Notes: generated by a model from the letters alone, not told the origin. A stretch of DNA of 64,000 nucleotides from Rhytidiadelphus loreus (GCA_947034895.1 OX344761.1:79749839-79813838), one strand, 5' to 3'. Positions 25,629-38,499 are shown, numbered from the stretch's first letter. A program made the numbers and translations.

Positions 25629-26089
25629 GCCCGTAGTCATCCCAGGTCTGACACCTCCAAGGATCAAAACCCTAAAGGAGTCGAATAATCCACAAAGAGG
25701 AAAAGAAGTCGCTATTCAGTAAGACCGTCGCTATTCAGATAAAGCAAGTGCGAGGTGGAAGTGAGCACCCTCCAACAGACTCATTTCGTGCGGAATAGAT
25801 TACTGCAGCAAGATGGCGATGCATAGGCGACTCGGGCAGTAAGCCGTTGGGAGCACGTCAAGAGAATGCTGGGATGACATTGACGTTCTGCTCCACCGGC
25901 TCTTCAATGGGCCTTGACATCTCCACCGGCCTTCTACTTATTATCGGCCCCCATGTTGGAGGCCCGATCTCCAACTTAGATCTGTTGGGACTCATGCCTA
26001 GATCGTCAGCCCCGACCCTCTGCCCCAACCCTCCAACCAACTTCACTCATGGTACTTCTCTTTCCCTGAACCTGCTTGAGAGCAATTCT

Positions 26090-26440
26090 GTGACTCCAGG
26101 TCTAGTATGGATACTTGACTAAGGGCCACTCATCATGTCACTGGAAATCCCAATATTTTGACTGATTTTCAGCATAGTTCCCATTCCACTCCCATGCTCA
26201 CTGTAGGGGGGCATCCTCACCATGTAGCTGGGAAAGGCAAGATATTGATCAAACTATATGATGGATCGATAAAGAGTATCAACAATATTCTTTATGTCCA
26301 TGGTATACGTAAAAACTTACTTTCTATGGGATGTTTTTATGATCAAGGCTACTCCGTTGAATTTGTCAAGAGCACATGTCTAATTTGTAATATGAACACT
26401 CGACAAGTTCTTTTTCGAGGTCATCGCTCAAGCAAATGAG
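26090..26440 (+). pseudogene. copia protease fragment
   Basis: The aspartic protease site lies at 26108-26130: WILD, then TAA at 26120-26122, then in a shifted frame ATHHVTGNP. The expected D-S/T-G-A is therefore lost to a stop and a shift. The following frame (PMLTVGGHPHHVAGKGKI, ILYVHGIRKNLLSMGCF) is typical of the protease to pre-integrase stretch. Confidence 0.8.
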
Positions 26441-26529
26441 GACTTTATATGCTCATAGCTAAAATCCTATTGAATGTGGAAATATGCACTATAAAACACA
26501 CCAAGGAGATTGATAAAACACTTCTCTAG

Positions 26530-27500
26530 CAGTATTGTTTAGGGCATTTGAACTTTGATGCTCTCCACAAGTTATCCCAACAACAAACTATTGTTGATCT
26601 TTCCAAATTACCTTGCATTCAATATGTATGTGACACTTGTGAAAAAGGCAAACATTCTCAAAAAAAATTCCTCAAAGTATCACTTCATCTACTCACCCAC
26701 TACAACTTATCCATAGTGATGTATGTGGCCCATTTCGTCACCCATCATGTAATGGGGCACGGTATTTTGTCACCTTCATTGATGATTTTTCTTGAAAAAT
26801 TTGGGTGGTCTTATTAAAGAGCAAAAATCAAGTATTACGTGAGTTTATTAAATTCCAAACACTATAAGAAACCCGTGTTTTAGGTGACGTTTTGTAATTT
26901 TTTTAGACGGATTTTAGGTGACGTCAGAAAAAACAACTTATATTTTGTTGTCAATAATCACGTTCAATATAACATCCACATGTTATATTGGACGTGATTT
27001 TCAATGAAAAAACATAAGTTGTTTTTTCTGACATCACCTAAAATCCATCTAAAAAAATTACAAAACATCACCTAAAACGCGGGTTTCTTATAGTGAAACT
27101 TGTGAAGAGAAAACATCTGGTTATAAACTATATACTCTTCGTAACTATTGACAATGGGGGAGAATATGTCTCTCATGAATTTCGACATTTTTGTGATATG
27201 GAAGGAATCAAACATGAATTCAGCCAACCATTTACTCTACAAAGCAATGGTCTTGCTGAACGCAAGAATCATTCTATTGTAGAGACTGCCCATTGACTTG
27301 TCCATCACCATCGATTGTCAGGTCCACTTTGGTCTGAAGCTGTGAAACATGCGTGTTATCTCTTCAACAGATGGCCTACAAAGGTACTTATTGACTCAAC
27401 TCCAGAGACTCAATATATAGGCAAGCAACAAGATCTTTCTACACTTCGAATATTTGGGACTAAAGTTTATGTTCATGTTCCCAACACAAACGGGACAAAT
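26530..27500 (+). pseudogene. copia integrase fragment
   Basis: The pre-integrase zinc-binding part (HLNFDALHKLSQQQ, CDTCEKGKHSQKKF) is followed by a broken catalytic core. After the 236-bp insertion the core continues as FVTIDNGGEYVSHEF and QSNGLAERKNHSIVETAH. The last part holds a D and the catalytic E of the DDE fold. WSEAVKHACYLFNRWPTK follows after a stop. The first catalytic stretch is shifted. Confidence 0.8.
26860..27095. mobile_element. 236-bp foldback CACTA-type MITE
   Basis: Ends CACTATAAGAAACCCG and CGGGTTTCTTATAGTG form long TIRs that extend almost to the centre (GTTTTAGGTGACGTTTTGTA and complement). Direct AAA flanks both ends (26857-26859, 27096-27098). It interrupts the copia integrase. 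The CACTA start and 3-bp duplication suggest mobilisation by CACTA transposases. Confidence 0.85.
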
Positions 27501-27777
27501 TGGGTGCCAAAGTTACTTCTTGTATTCTTGTTGACATTGATGACCACACCAAAGGTTTTAGATGCTACCTCATCAAGCTCAGCACCATCTATGGACACTA
27601 CTCATGGTACCACTAACCATACTCATTCTCCTTCATTTCCTCAATATTTGTCTTCTGTAGATGTCTCTATAAGGCAAGTTGAACCTTTGAGATCCGTGCT
27701 CATTAGCCCTACTAGTACACTTCTAACTAGTTCATCGTCCTTATCACCATATCAACTAGTTTACACTCAGGGATCAC

Positions 27778-28159
27778 CATTAGAGAAATTTTGGGTCTCT
27801 AGAGGGCTGCCTCATGGTGATAGACCAAGCTATTTTGAACGTGGTCTGTCACCCCGAAAAGTACTGCATTTTTGGTGTCAACCAAGGTGAATATCTCAAA
27901 ATCTGCCAATTTTTTTAATTTAAAAAATTAATTAATTAATTAATTTTTTTAATTAAAAAAAAATTCAGCCTGAAATTTTTTTTAATTTTTTTTTTAGTCA
28001 ATTTTTTATTCATTAATTTTGATTTTTGTGTTGTTGCCACTGCAAATTCAGACAGGCGGAAATAGGGGGAAAACGATTTTTTTTGCAAGAAAAAACAAAT
28101 TTCAGGGTCCCTTAAGAGCTACGGAATAGCCTTCTTGAGACCCCAAATTTTCTCTAATG
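27778..28159. mobile_element. 382-bp inverted-repeat element in copia
   Basis: The left end CATTAGAGAAATTTTGGGTC is mirrored by GACCCCAAATTTTCTCTAATG on the right, about 25 bp with few mismatches. The middle has poly-A/T runs. No clear target duplication is visible, so the superfamily is open. It separates copia integrase and reverse-transcriptase sequence. Confidence 0.65.
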
Positions 28160-29220
28160 CCTATCATTCCTCCCATTTGCAAATCTAATTGCATCTCTAA
28201 GCCCCCTCAAAAACTTAAAGACTATTACCAATTTTTGGATACTTTGGAATCCAAAACCCATGACCTCACCTATGATGATGTCAAATATGACTCTCAATGG
28301 CAACAGGCAATGCAAGTAGAATGCAAAGCATTCATCAAAACAAAACTTGGGAGCTTGTTGACTTACCACCTAGAGTCTGTGCCATTTCATGCAAATGGAT
28401 ATATAAAATCAAACCAGGTATTCAAGGTAAATCAGATAGATATAAAGCTCGTCTCGTGGCTTTGATAAAAGAGAAGGCATCGACTATGAGGACATCTTTG
28501 CTCCTATTGCAAAATACAACACCATCAAAGCGATTAGTGACATCTTTGCATCTCAAGATTGGAAAATGTATCATTTGGATTTTTTCATGGCCTTCCTCAA
28601 TAGTAAACTTTGTCACCGAGTTTACATGTGACAACCTTGTAGTTTTGAAGTTCCAAACCATGAATCTCAAGTATGTCAACTTCATTGCGCTTTATACTAT
28701 CTCAAACAATCTCCAAATGAATGGTTCCGTAAAATTGACAAGTTTTTACATAAATTATTTCTTCGCCAATCATTTTCTAATGGCAACCTATATTATGCCG
28801 AAGTTGATGCTAAAATTGTTATCATTGTCCTCTATGTGGATGATCTCCTTGTCACTAGCAATGGCCTCCCCAATATCACTTGGCTCAAACAACAATTGAT
28901 GGCTCGCTTCAAAATGACTAACCTTGGCCTCATTAGTCGCTATCTAGGCTTGCAATTCACACGTACTTCTACTGGTTTACTTCTCCATCAAATTGACTAT
29001 ACTCATAGTATTGTTGAGGAGTTTGGCATGATTGATTGCAATCCTTGCCAAACCTCCATGCAACTAGATCTCAAACTATTCAAAGACACTTATACACCAA
29101 TTGTTGATGCATCTCTCTATAAACAAATGGTAAGCAAATTACTGTTTCTGACAACTACCAGATCCAACATTGCATTTTCTGTCAATCTTGTGTCCCGTTA
29201 TAGGCAGGCTCCCCAATAGG
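28160..29220 (+). pseudogene. copia reverse transcriptase fragment
   Basis: The start reads WQQAMQVECKAF, WELVDLPP and CKWIYKIKPG, the usual opening of copia RT, in two frames. The catalytic YVDDLL motif lies at 28832-28849, followed by LKQQLMARFKMTNLG and RYLGLQFTRTSTGLLLHQ. Several stops and shifts break the region 28440-28830. Confidence 0.85.
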
Positions 29221-29796
29221 CTCACTTCTATGCTATCAAGACCATTATTTGTTATATTAAAGGCACTATATCACTTGGCCTCCATTATCAAAAAAGAAGT
29301 GACTTAACAATTATATGTTATAGCGATGCCGACTAGGGAGGCAACTAGGATGAACGCAAATCCATTGGTGCATTCGTTCTTACAGTAGGCAATACTCCTA
29401 TTACTTGGTGCACCAAGAAACAAACATGTGTTTCCTTATCTTCTACAGAGTACAAAATCTAAATACCGAGCTCTACTAGAAATCACCAAAGAAGTCATTT
29501 GGATGCAGGGCTTATACTCAAAACTTGGATTCAACACAAAGGGACCAATCAAAATATATTGTGATAATCAAAGCACTATTAAAATTTCAAAAAATCTGAT
29601 TTATCACTCTAAAACCAAGCACTTTGAAGTTCATCTTCATTTTATTCGAGACATGGTCAATAAACAACAAATTGAAGTTTTATACACTCGAACAAATCGA
29701 CAGCCCGTTAACATTATGACCAAGGCACTTGGGTGCATAAAATTTATTGCATATAGGCAATTACTCAATCTTACAGTAGCCTCTTCAACATCTTAA
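29221..29796 (+). pseudogene. copia RNase H fragment
   Basis: Frame pieces include AYKSKYRALLEITKEVIWMQ-like sequence near 29450, IYCDNQSTIKISKN and SKTKHFEVHLHFIRD, ending in the common NIMTKALG. The part before 29428 has stops. Matches the C-terminal end of plant copia polyproteins. Confidence 0.8.
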
Positions 29797-29830
29797 GTCT
29801 CCCTCCTATGTTTGAGAAATTCTTACTACA

Positions 29831-32640
29831 TAAGGTAGCAACATCCGTAACCGTCAATTTAAGGGTTTGGGACATGATGTCTATCAATAGACATCCAAAA
29901 AATTATTGGACCCTACTAGCAAGAGAAAAAGAATTCTAATGCACTTTCAAATGTATTATTTGGACACTGTAAGTATAAGTTATGAATTTTTAAAGAGCCC
30001 ACTATAGATGCACCTAATACCAACACTAAGATATGATATTCAGATGTAGTACATTCTTGTTATCACATCTATTTACCTCCCAAGATTTTTCAAGATTTTA
30101 GAGGTGGTGGTTATGGGTACAGTGACACTTATGGGTGCTGCTACCTTACATTTCAACCTCTCTCAGAGTTTTGAAACTCTTATATTCCTGCCCCTTAAAA
30201 CCATTCACCTAGCGCTTGCAGGCATCCCAACTACGATATACTCCCAGCCAAACTCCACGTTGTACAGTATAATATTTTCTTGCGGCCATCTTCTCTACTC
30301 CAATCCACTCGACCCTTGTCTCTAGGTAGCCTTAAGTTTGAAGGAGGGCTCCCTACATTTGGGCCTTTGCTTGGAAGGGACGGTGTAGATTGAAGGTGTG
30401 GGAGGATGCCTTGACTTCATTTAATGGCTTGATGGCAAGGTTCTCTGGCTTAGTGGAAGCTTGGCTGGCCTGGCTTAAAAGTAGTGTATTTTTTTTAATT
30501 TTTTCTCTTGGTAGAACAACTGGCACCTTGGAATGCAACCAAGTAAGGAAAAATGGATAGAATCATCCAAATTAATATTTTCATCCAAAATTTATCTATT
30601 ATAAGGCACTTTTATCCAAATACTGGCTGTTACTAGTATTTCTTTTAGAAGATTTTGGCGATTTCATCCATGTTTTTGCCCATTTTTTATAATGTAAGAG
30701 TAGCCAACCCCCCAAACAAGGTAGTTTTGGGCAACAATTCACCAATAAAAATTCACTACTCATAAGATTAACTTAATGGCTAGATGGAAGGTACTCTGGC
30801 TTAATGGCTCGATGGAAGCTTGGTTGGCCTGACTTATGAAATTAAGATGCCACATGGTGACAATGACATGAGATTATATTGATTTTGGTTTTTTTGCTTG
30901 CTTGATTTTGATTTTGGTGGAGGACGCTAAATGTTGCCTTCGAAGTGGGCCCAGCAGGTTGGATTTATCTATGGATAAAATGATGATTTTTTATTGTTCC
31001 CCCTATATACTTTTTGAATTCTAAGTAAAACAAAATTAAAAAAATATAAATAGATTTTCCTACTTTGAAAGTTTATGTTTTGAATTATTGATATTTTTAT
31101 TTGTTAATAATAATTAGTTACAAATTTTTGAAGTAAAAAGATACACTGTAGAATTGAAAAATAACCCGGGGAGATCACTGTCGATTTTTTAGAAAACTAC
31201 GTGAGTTAAAAGATAGGGTCTATTTAATTCAAAGAAGGCAAATTTTATATAATATCTAGGTCTACTATAGGGTCGATGAAATGCTACGTACTCTATTATA
31301 TATAAATTAGGCTATGAAAAAACATCATAAAGTAGAAATTTTTATTAATAAAATAGCCTTGACAAATAAGGGCCTTTTAAAATTTTCATATTGCAATGAG
31401 TTTAGATGTAAGCAAACAATTTAGTGTAGGTAATAAAATATACACAATCTAATAAATCTAGGGAATTTTTTTTGGAGATTTGTTACAGTTGTCCAACCTG
31501 TTCAAACCAATCTCTTCATAAGTGCACCAACAGTAAGCTAAGGGCTTGCAAGAATCTAATGTTCCAAAAAGAAAAACGTTGAGGTATTGATGTACAATAC
31601 AATGAAGGTTGTATGACAAGGTTTATGTTTACTGGAAAGACCCGTTAAAGACTTGTTTTAGGGTTCTGAGCACCTCTCTTCCATGCAGCTAGGGTTATTG
31701 AGGATGGTAGAATCATTGTCTCGCTCCTTTGCTATATTAGAGTGCATCTAAGGCAGATAGGGTTTGCTGGAAATTGTTTTTGCTATGTTTCAATGCAAGC
31801 TAGATACAATTTTTTGAGAATTTTCTTGTTATCTTTTTCAATTGCAGTTTCGAATTTAGGGTTTCACAGCTATCGCTTGGGGCTGAGGCTTATGAGTGAT
31901 TGGGTTTCCAAAGTTTTGCTTTGGTCATTGATTCGTCAGCATCAACACTTGCATTTGGTGTAGTTCATAGTGCATTTGGGGCATTCTAGTGTTGGACAGA
32001 ATACTCCTACTTTTGTTGCAAGCTCAACCTCAACTTTACAAAGCACAATGGCGGCATCGCCATTTGGTAGTAGCTTTGAGACATTTGGTTAGGACTTAGG
32101 AGGTGTGCAACAATAGCCTCCAAGGACAAGGAACTTCAGAAATTTGAGATTAGAGGATTACACGATAGACAATAAGGTAAGTATTCTGCACTCATTCAAA
32201 GGAAATATCACCACGAGAAGAGTTTGTATCACCATATTTGAAGTATTAAATTCTTTTTTATACTGGTTTTGGAGATGATAGTTTCTCTTTGTGCAATTCC
32301 TTGCTAGATTGATGATTGTTGGATCGATTTGGAGCTTGTTAGGTTGCCAGGATCATTGACAAATTCCGCAGTCAAATTTTTTAGGTTTTTGCTACGGAAG
32401 CATTTTGTGGGCATCACAAGAAGAACGACTGTTGGTGGTGGGTTTTTGCTACATAAGCATTTCAAAGGGGTCACAAGAAAAACAACTATTGGTGGTGGAA
32501 ATTTGGATCTAAAATAGGTATGTTCCTGATGACACTTGTTGTGTTAATGATTTGGTGTCACAAACTGATCAATCATCGATGAATATATGTGCAAATGTAA
32601 CAGGAAGTGATTGTCAGCTGATGGAGCAGGAAGATGCAAA
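29831..32640. other. Long stretch without a gene
   Basis: AT-rich DNA. A related pair of about 60 bp (TTAATGGCTTGATGG...GCTTGGCTGGCCTG) occurs at 30420-30478 and 30775-30836. A pair of about 70 bp (TTTTTGCTACGGAAGCATTT and similar) is tandem at 32388-32502. Short frames at 31742-31963 and 32329-32517 have no recognisable domain. Confidence 0.5.
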
Positions 32641-33899
32641 TTTCAGAGTTCCAGTGGTTCCTGGCTTTGATAAGCTACTAAAGCATCCTCTGGAGAGAGT
32701 TGGCCCTATTCTTCGTTGGTGATGTGGTGGGTGCAGCAGCAAAAACAATCACTGTTCCATTGGATAGAGTTAAGCTTCTCATGCAGGTGAATATCAACTG
32801 ATTGTATCACTCTTATCAAAAATTCGAGATGGTTGCTCACTCCAGTAACGTTCTGATCGCTTCGTTCCTGTCTCGTTATTTTAAAGTTCTGCTCTGACTT
32901 TATGTTTGAAACTGCAAATAGATTGTGAACGCACTGCTAGTAGATCAAGCATTCAATATTTGAATCTCTTTTGCTGCATCTTGCATCGCTTGTAGCTTTT
33001 CTTATTGTATTATAAGCGAGATTTATCATGATAAATAAGTTCTAGATAACCTTAAATTATTGCCTTGGATGTTTTTGCAATGTAGAGGGAATGATTGGTT
33101 AGAAAATGCAGGTAATGTTATATCTTTGCAATGCTAGAATGCTCGGGAAATGCAATTTTTTGTAGAAGAACTCACTCAAATTTGCATATGCAGGTGCATA
33201 GAGTATGGATGGCGCAGGAAGGAAGCAAGAATAGCATAAAGCTCATGGAGGTACACAAATCCTTACTCAGTCTAGATCCATTTTAGGGGAGGAGCCCTAC
33301 GAATACTTTGTGGTCACAATAATCAGGGACTCTAGTTTTTATTCATCTGAAAGCATGCACAAATAACGACTTTTTGATGCAAGCAGTAGCTCGGATTAGC
33401 AAAGAGGAAGGCATTGCAGGTTATTGGAAAGGAAATATTCCACAGGTATGTGCTTGAAGAAGAGTTTTAGCTGAACTTTGTCATATTAATTGCTATTGGG
33501 TCAGTTTGTGTTCTCTATGTTTCAGATTAGAAATGCCTATGATTTTTTGTTGAATATCCATATCCTCTACTGGTGATTTGAGCCTCAATGTCTAAGTCCT
33601 ACTTCTGTGTATACTGCAAATTCCTTCGTGGACCATTTTTAATATTCTTGGATGAGTTTCTCCCTAGTTCTGCCCATGTTTAGGTTCTCCCTTTGAATTG
33701 GCGGTATTTTCTAACAGCTTCAAGGAATTTCTTTCCTATTAAAGCAACTCGCGTTCTGGTATGCTACGTGGTAGTCAATGTCTTTCTAGTAATGAATTTT
33801 TTTTTGATGATTAATTGTGATTCTAATTTGTCTTGTGTGAAGGTTATTTGTGTCATCCCCTACAGTGTTGTGCAACTGTTTGCTTATGAAGCATACAAG
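32641..33899 (+). pseudogene. Plastid ADP/ATP carrier-like (TAAC/EAAC type) gene fragment, four exons
   Basis: Exon pieces match the first third of plant mitochondrial-carrier-family proteins of the thylakoid/envelope ADP/ATP carrier type. Exon 32641-32786 reads VPGFDKLLKHPLERV, then after a shift at about 32700 LFFVGDVVGAAAKTITVPLD and RVKLLMQ, ending at a GTGAAT donor. Exon 33194-33250 reads VHRVWMAQEGSKNSIKLME. Exon 33383-33445 reads ARISKEEGIAGYWKGNIPQ, but its acceptor reads CAA instead of CAG. Exon 33843-33899 reads VICVIPYSVVQLFAYEAYK. The PxDxxK signature (PLDRVK) of the carrier repeat is present. The remaining two thirds of a normal carrier (about 300 residues in the family core) are not found downstream. 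The order and splice sites show a true gene copy, now truncated and shifted. Confidence 0.75.
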
Positions 33900-34364
33900 G
33901 TGATTTTTTGCATTGATTACCTCGGTAATTTGAACTTGTCTTCCAATCACCTTTCTCACCTGTTGCAACTTCTTTTGATAAACACGAGCAAAATTTGTTT
34001 TGATAAACAACTTTTTGGATTTTTAAAGGTTTAGGTGGTTACTTGTTTTAAGCTAGTTACAGTAATTGGTCCTTCTTTAGTAAATTAAAGCCTTGATAAT
34101 AGTGTTGGTGGGTTTCTAATTTGTGCAGGTCATTCAACAGCTAAGGAGCCAGTCTTCACTGCGGTGATTAAAAAACACCACCACAATAGGTGCCATCAAA
34201 ATCAAGTGAAATTTTCTTTTTTCTATCTTTGTTCTTTAGGTAGGAAGCCAAGAGACGTTGTTGACGTTCTTGTGGTAATGTTATATAATTAGATACTCCC
34301 AAACTGCCACTAATTGCTACCATGCCTAATTACTAATAGTAGACTACTAATTTTTTTTTAAATT

Positions 34365-34530
34365 TTCTTATTGGCAAGTGAAAGGAGGTTCCAATGCACT
34401 AAAGAACGTGACTCTTAGATAATGTATGCAAAGTTATGAAAGAACAAATATTTTCTTATAGACAAGTGAAAGGAGGTTCCAATGCACCAAACAATGTGAC
34501 TTTTAGAAACTGTATGTAGAGTTATGAAAG
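34365..34530 (+). repeat. Two-copy tandem repeat of about 83 bp
   Basis: Each copy carries CAAGTGAAAGGAGGTTCCAA followed by TGCAC(T/C)AAA and ends in GAGTTATGAAAGAACAAA-like sequence. Confidence 0.75.
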
Positions 34531-35689
34531 AACAAAGTTTGATTCCACATAAAAGAGTTTCTTCCAAGTAGGTATTTAATTGATTATTTTTGGAGATTAA
34601 TACAAGGTAGAGATGACAATTTACGATTAGTACCATATGTGATAGGGTCTAGATTATTACCTACAATAGTGTATCTATTTTCCAATCAGATTCTATCGAA
34701 ATCAAATCAGTCTGATATGGCTAACATCAATCTATTGAAACAGGTACTTAGTGCTAGGTAACCTAGGTTGTGTTCGACTCATAAACTTGAAGTGGGTATC
34801 ATTGACATAGACAAAGGCAGACATTTATAAGTTGAAGTTGAAACTTTTCTTGCAGTCATACCAAACTTAGAGATTGAGCACTAAAGGTGGGCACTCCCTA
34901 AACTGCCACTTTTTGTTGTTGTACTTAGTCACTATTATTAGACTAGTCAAATTTTCAGATTTTCTTGTTGGCTAAGGATTTATAAATTCTTGTGATGAAA
35001 CTTGAATATACTGGATTTTTTTGTTCTTTGTGAAAGGAATCAAGTGTAATATTGCTTTAATTTGTGCTATTGTTAGTTTAGCACATCTGAAGTTGGCTAT
35101 GTTGGTGATTTGATCTTGTTGTAAAGGAATGATATGTGAAAGTAGTTAGTTTTGAAAGTTGCTTTTAAGTAGTTGGAGAAGTTTGTTTTTCTTGTTTTGA
35201 AAGTTTGATTATAAAAGCTATATTTTGTAGTGGAATGAATCAATATTTTGATCATTGAGTATGTTTTAAGGGGTTTTGTGGTCATGGAGAATTGTTTCAG
35301 ATTAGGTGTTGTTGTTGATAAGTTGGAAGCAACAAGTTATTAGAACATCTAGTTGTGGCTTACCTCTTGAATGGTTTGCAGATAGTGAAACAAGGTAAAA
35401 AATTTGGAATATTCTTAGAAATTTGCTCTAGTTGTAAATTTTTATTCATTGATGTGAAAGATTTCAATAAAATGGTTCATTTTAGTTACCTAAGAGAAAC
35501 CTTAGATCTACTTATTGTTAGTATTTATAGCTCTCCACATTTGGACTTTGCAATTTTGGGGTTCTAAAACAAGCCATTTTAATTAATTTGTATTTTGACT
35601 AGGTATTTTTGAGAAGCAAGGACCCAAGGAATTAGCAAATGTAGAAAAAGTTGGCCTCATCACTATCCAACGTCGCTAGTATGTGAGCG

Positions 35690-35930
35690 GGGAGCAAGGA
35701 GCAGCGAGCGGGGAGCGGCAAGTTGTGAGCGGGGAGCATTGTTTTAGGATGAAAAAACATAAAGTTGGATGAAAAAAGATGAGAGTAGATGAAAATGGAT
35801 GAAAATAGATGGAAAAAATGGATGGAAGTAGATGAAAAATGAATGAAAATAGATGAATTTCGGATGAAAATAGATGGAAAAAATGGATGGAACTGAATGC
35901 AATAATGAGGGACAATGGATATTAGAAGTG
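35690..35930 (+). repeat. GAGCGGGGAGC and GATGAAAATAGATGG minisatellites
   Basis: First a run of GAGCGGGGAGCAAGGAGCAG-type units (35687-35735), then many GATGAAAATAGATGGAAAAA units. The minus-strand frames through it (Phe/His/Ser rich) are low complexity. Confidence 0.75.
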
Positions 35931-37916
35931 AATGAAAGAAGGTCAAAATCAAATAACATTCCACTTTAAACCATTCAAAATTATAATTTTATTGTTACGA
36001 TGCCTATGACCGTGAAAGTAAATTGTTTTAAGACTGTCAAAGTTTAGAGTTTATTTTTATTTTTTATGCCATATAATTAATCTCAAATAGACCTATTATC
36101 GTGGACATTTTTAGAATTGATGACTATATAGACTTTGTGCAAAGAAGAAATGAGAATTCTAATCTTGAACCAAAAAATAAAGGTTTTCTGTTCTTGTTTT
36201 TAATACAAAAAAATTAAATTCAATATATTGTAATGGTTAAAAAAAGGCACAAACACATGATATTTTTGATAAAATATTATAAGTTATAATGCAAAAAATA
36301 GGTAAAATGAGGATAAGAGAAATCATTCAATAGTCTGAATGCCAGAAGTGCAAGCAAAAGTGAAATGGAAGTAGTGGCCCTTTTAGTCTCACTACATATT
36401 CATTGATGAGCACACAAGGTACAAAAGTTGATACTGTTTTGCAATAACAAATCTAATCTAAAACTAAATGATTCAATATCCCACTGAGAAGGATCTTCTT
36501 GACTTCATTGAAACTTAAACTTGGGGCATGAATGAAAGCATCTATTGTTGACTGAAGGTTACAAATGACAGTGAAAATAAAATAGAGATGCTTACAGTTT
36601 GCCCACTGTCCTCGCTTGCCTAATGACTTTATAGTCATTTCTTTGAAATATGGACACGAGCACTCTGGAAATGATGAAATGGTAAGCATATATTGCTCAA
36701 TCTTTGGCTCTAATCCAGAATCAAGGCAAACAATGCAACCAAATCCAAGGTGAGGAACCATTGTTACTCGACGAATGCGTGCTTTTAGTGTAATTGCAGA
36801 TGCACAATTGTTTGCGTGTTTTACTATTGGTGCCTTTAGATTCCGACGAATACTTTTCCCTGACCGAATTTGGGGATGCTCATCCGGTAAACCTGGAATA
36901 GGATATGAGGAGACCAAATCTAACCCGGCTTTTCCACCAAACAGTCTTCGAGGTGAAATAACTTCACGTTGTGGAAGTTGAAAGCCAGCTGTTTCAAATG
37001 CCAAAACTTCTTGCTTTGACAAATTGGTACCCATTTTGACAGGCCATATGGCAGGAACATTAGGTCTTGACAATACCCACTTCCGACTGGTCCCCTTCAC
37101 ACAACGTTCAATATCGTCATTGCAAAAGAAAAATTGCATTTGTTCATTTCGATTTTTCTTGTAATTGGTCATCATACCTGTGTACGTTGGTGCTGTTGTG
37201 GCCTTGTTGTTTTGAACAATCTTTGCTGTACACTTCTTCTTTGAAATAGCTTGAAGGGCAAAACAAGCCTTTGCTGAGGTTTTGGGAAGCCTTGCAATGT
37301 GCCACTGAAACTCGTCACAGTTGCTCTCTTGAATTGCTGACACATGAGGAATTCTGTGAGTAAAACCTTCCCTGGAATTGTCTTGAACTGCCATTGGATC
37401 TTCAATCTCTCTGTCTACACTTGGAAAAATGTCTTCAACAATAGGATTCAAATTTTGAGTGCTTGTAGAAGCTCTCTTTGACCTCATATGAGGATGAGAA
37501 AAATTCACTTTGTCTGGGCGGTGTGAATCATATTCACAATCCAATGGCATATCTGGTTTGCGTTTCTGCGATCCAAACACTTCCTCACCTTCAAGACGAG
37601 GCTCTCTATTAAGAAACTCCTCCACTCCTGGAATATTGGACATAGCTTCGGTAAGCACCTTTGGATTTCTTGATCTTTGAGTTGATCGTTGAGGAACTCA
37701 AAGTAGTAATTCATCCTTTCCTGGTCCTGTTCCAGCCTCATTGCCTTTAAGGTATTGATAATACTTGACCATTTGCATAAAGGCTCTTACATAGTCGTCA
37801 ACAGTGGCAATGTACAAATCGTTTCTACGATTTCCAGATTGTTGAAGCCACTTGTTATGGACAGTTTCAGCTAGATTGCAGGAAGGCATTTCTGCAAGCT
37901 CAGATGTACTAAGATC

Positions 37917-38499
37917 CTGAAATGAAAAAACAAAAATACAAACTTTGTTATAAAAAAATTTAAATGTGTTGTAAGTAAAATATTATTGCTATTAATACTC
38001 ATAGTATGACTAATAATCTAGGTAGGAAGGAAATTATAAAATAAAACAAGAAAAGACCATAAACTTTCCATCATCAATAATAAAGAAAATAACCTTACTC
38101 TCCAGTTCATGTGGTTTTTTATAAAAGAACTAGGGGAGGAAGTTAAGTTATGGCAATGCTACCAATGCAGTGACTAGATATGCTTCAATTTAGTTTAGGG
38201 GTTGCACAAATAAAATAAAGAATAACTGAAGTCTCAGACCACTCGTTGACGAGTGGTCTTGGTCTCTAATTTAATTCAAAATGCTTGATAAATAATACTG
38301 TGAATACTAATCATCTATACTCTCTCTGATGAATCATTTATAGCAATTATAAAAACAACAATGAATATATACTATACATCCATTTACAATTTGACATTGT
38401 CAAATTGATTAGTAATGATTATAAAATTAAATTTTGAATTTTTTTATTATTGAAACAAATAGATGTTTGAAGTACAATTGATGAAGAATAGATACTTAC
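37917..38499 (-). other. Intron of the MULE/SWIM gene
   Basis: 583 bp, donor GTAAGT and acceptor TTTTCATTTCAG on the minus strand, phase 0. It holds a perfect hairpin at 38236-38259. Confidence 0.8.
38236..38259. repeat. Perfect 11-bp-arm hairpin AGACCACTCGT/TG/ACGAGTGGTCT
   Basis: Eleven paired bases on each side of a TG centre. The core CTCGTTGACGAG is the same as the core of the hairpins at 43260-43445. Confidence 0.85.

Larger units (their letters stand above)
24840..29830 (+). mobile_element. Degenerate Ty1/copia retrotransposon
   Basis: Domains appear in the copia order: gag with zinc knuckle, protease, integrase, reverse transcriptase, RNase H. Many stops and shifts interrupt them. 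The two LTRs were not recognised. A palindrome-bearing stretch with TTGGGACATGATGTC at about 29868 may be the start of the 3' LTR. Two short inverted-repeat elements have inserted (26860-27095 and 27778-28159). The copy is dead. Confidence 0.85.
33900..36452. other. AT-rich stretch without a gene
   Basis: Contains a two-copy tandem repeat (34365-34530) and a minisatellite (35690-35930). The 35640-35760 part resembles the reverse complement of 51000-51130. No protein or RNA gene is recognised. Confidence 0.5.

Noticed and set aside
35632..35964. Three overlapping Phe/His/Ser-rich minus-strand frames
   Set aside because: They translate the GATGAAAATAGATGG minisatellite.
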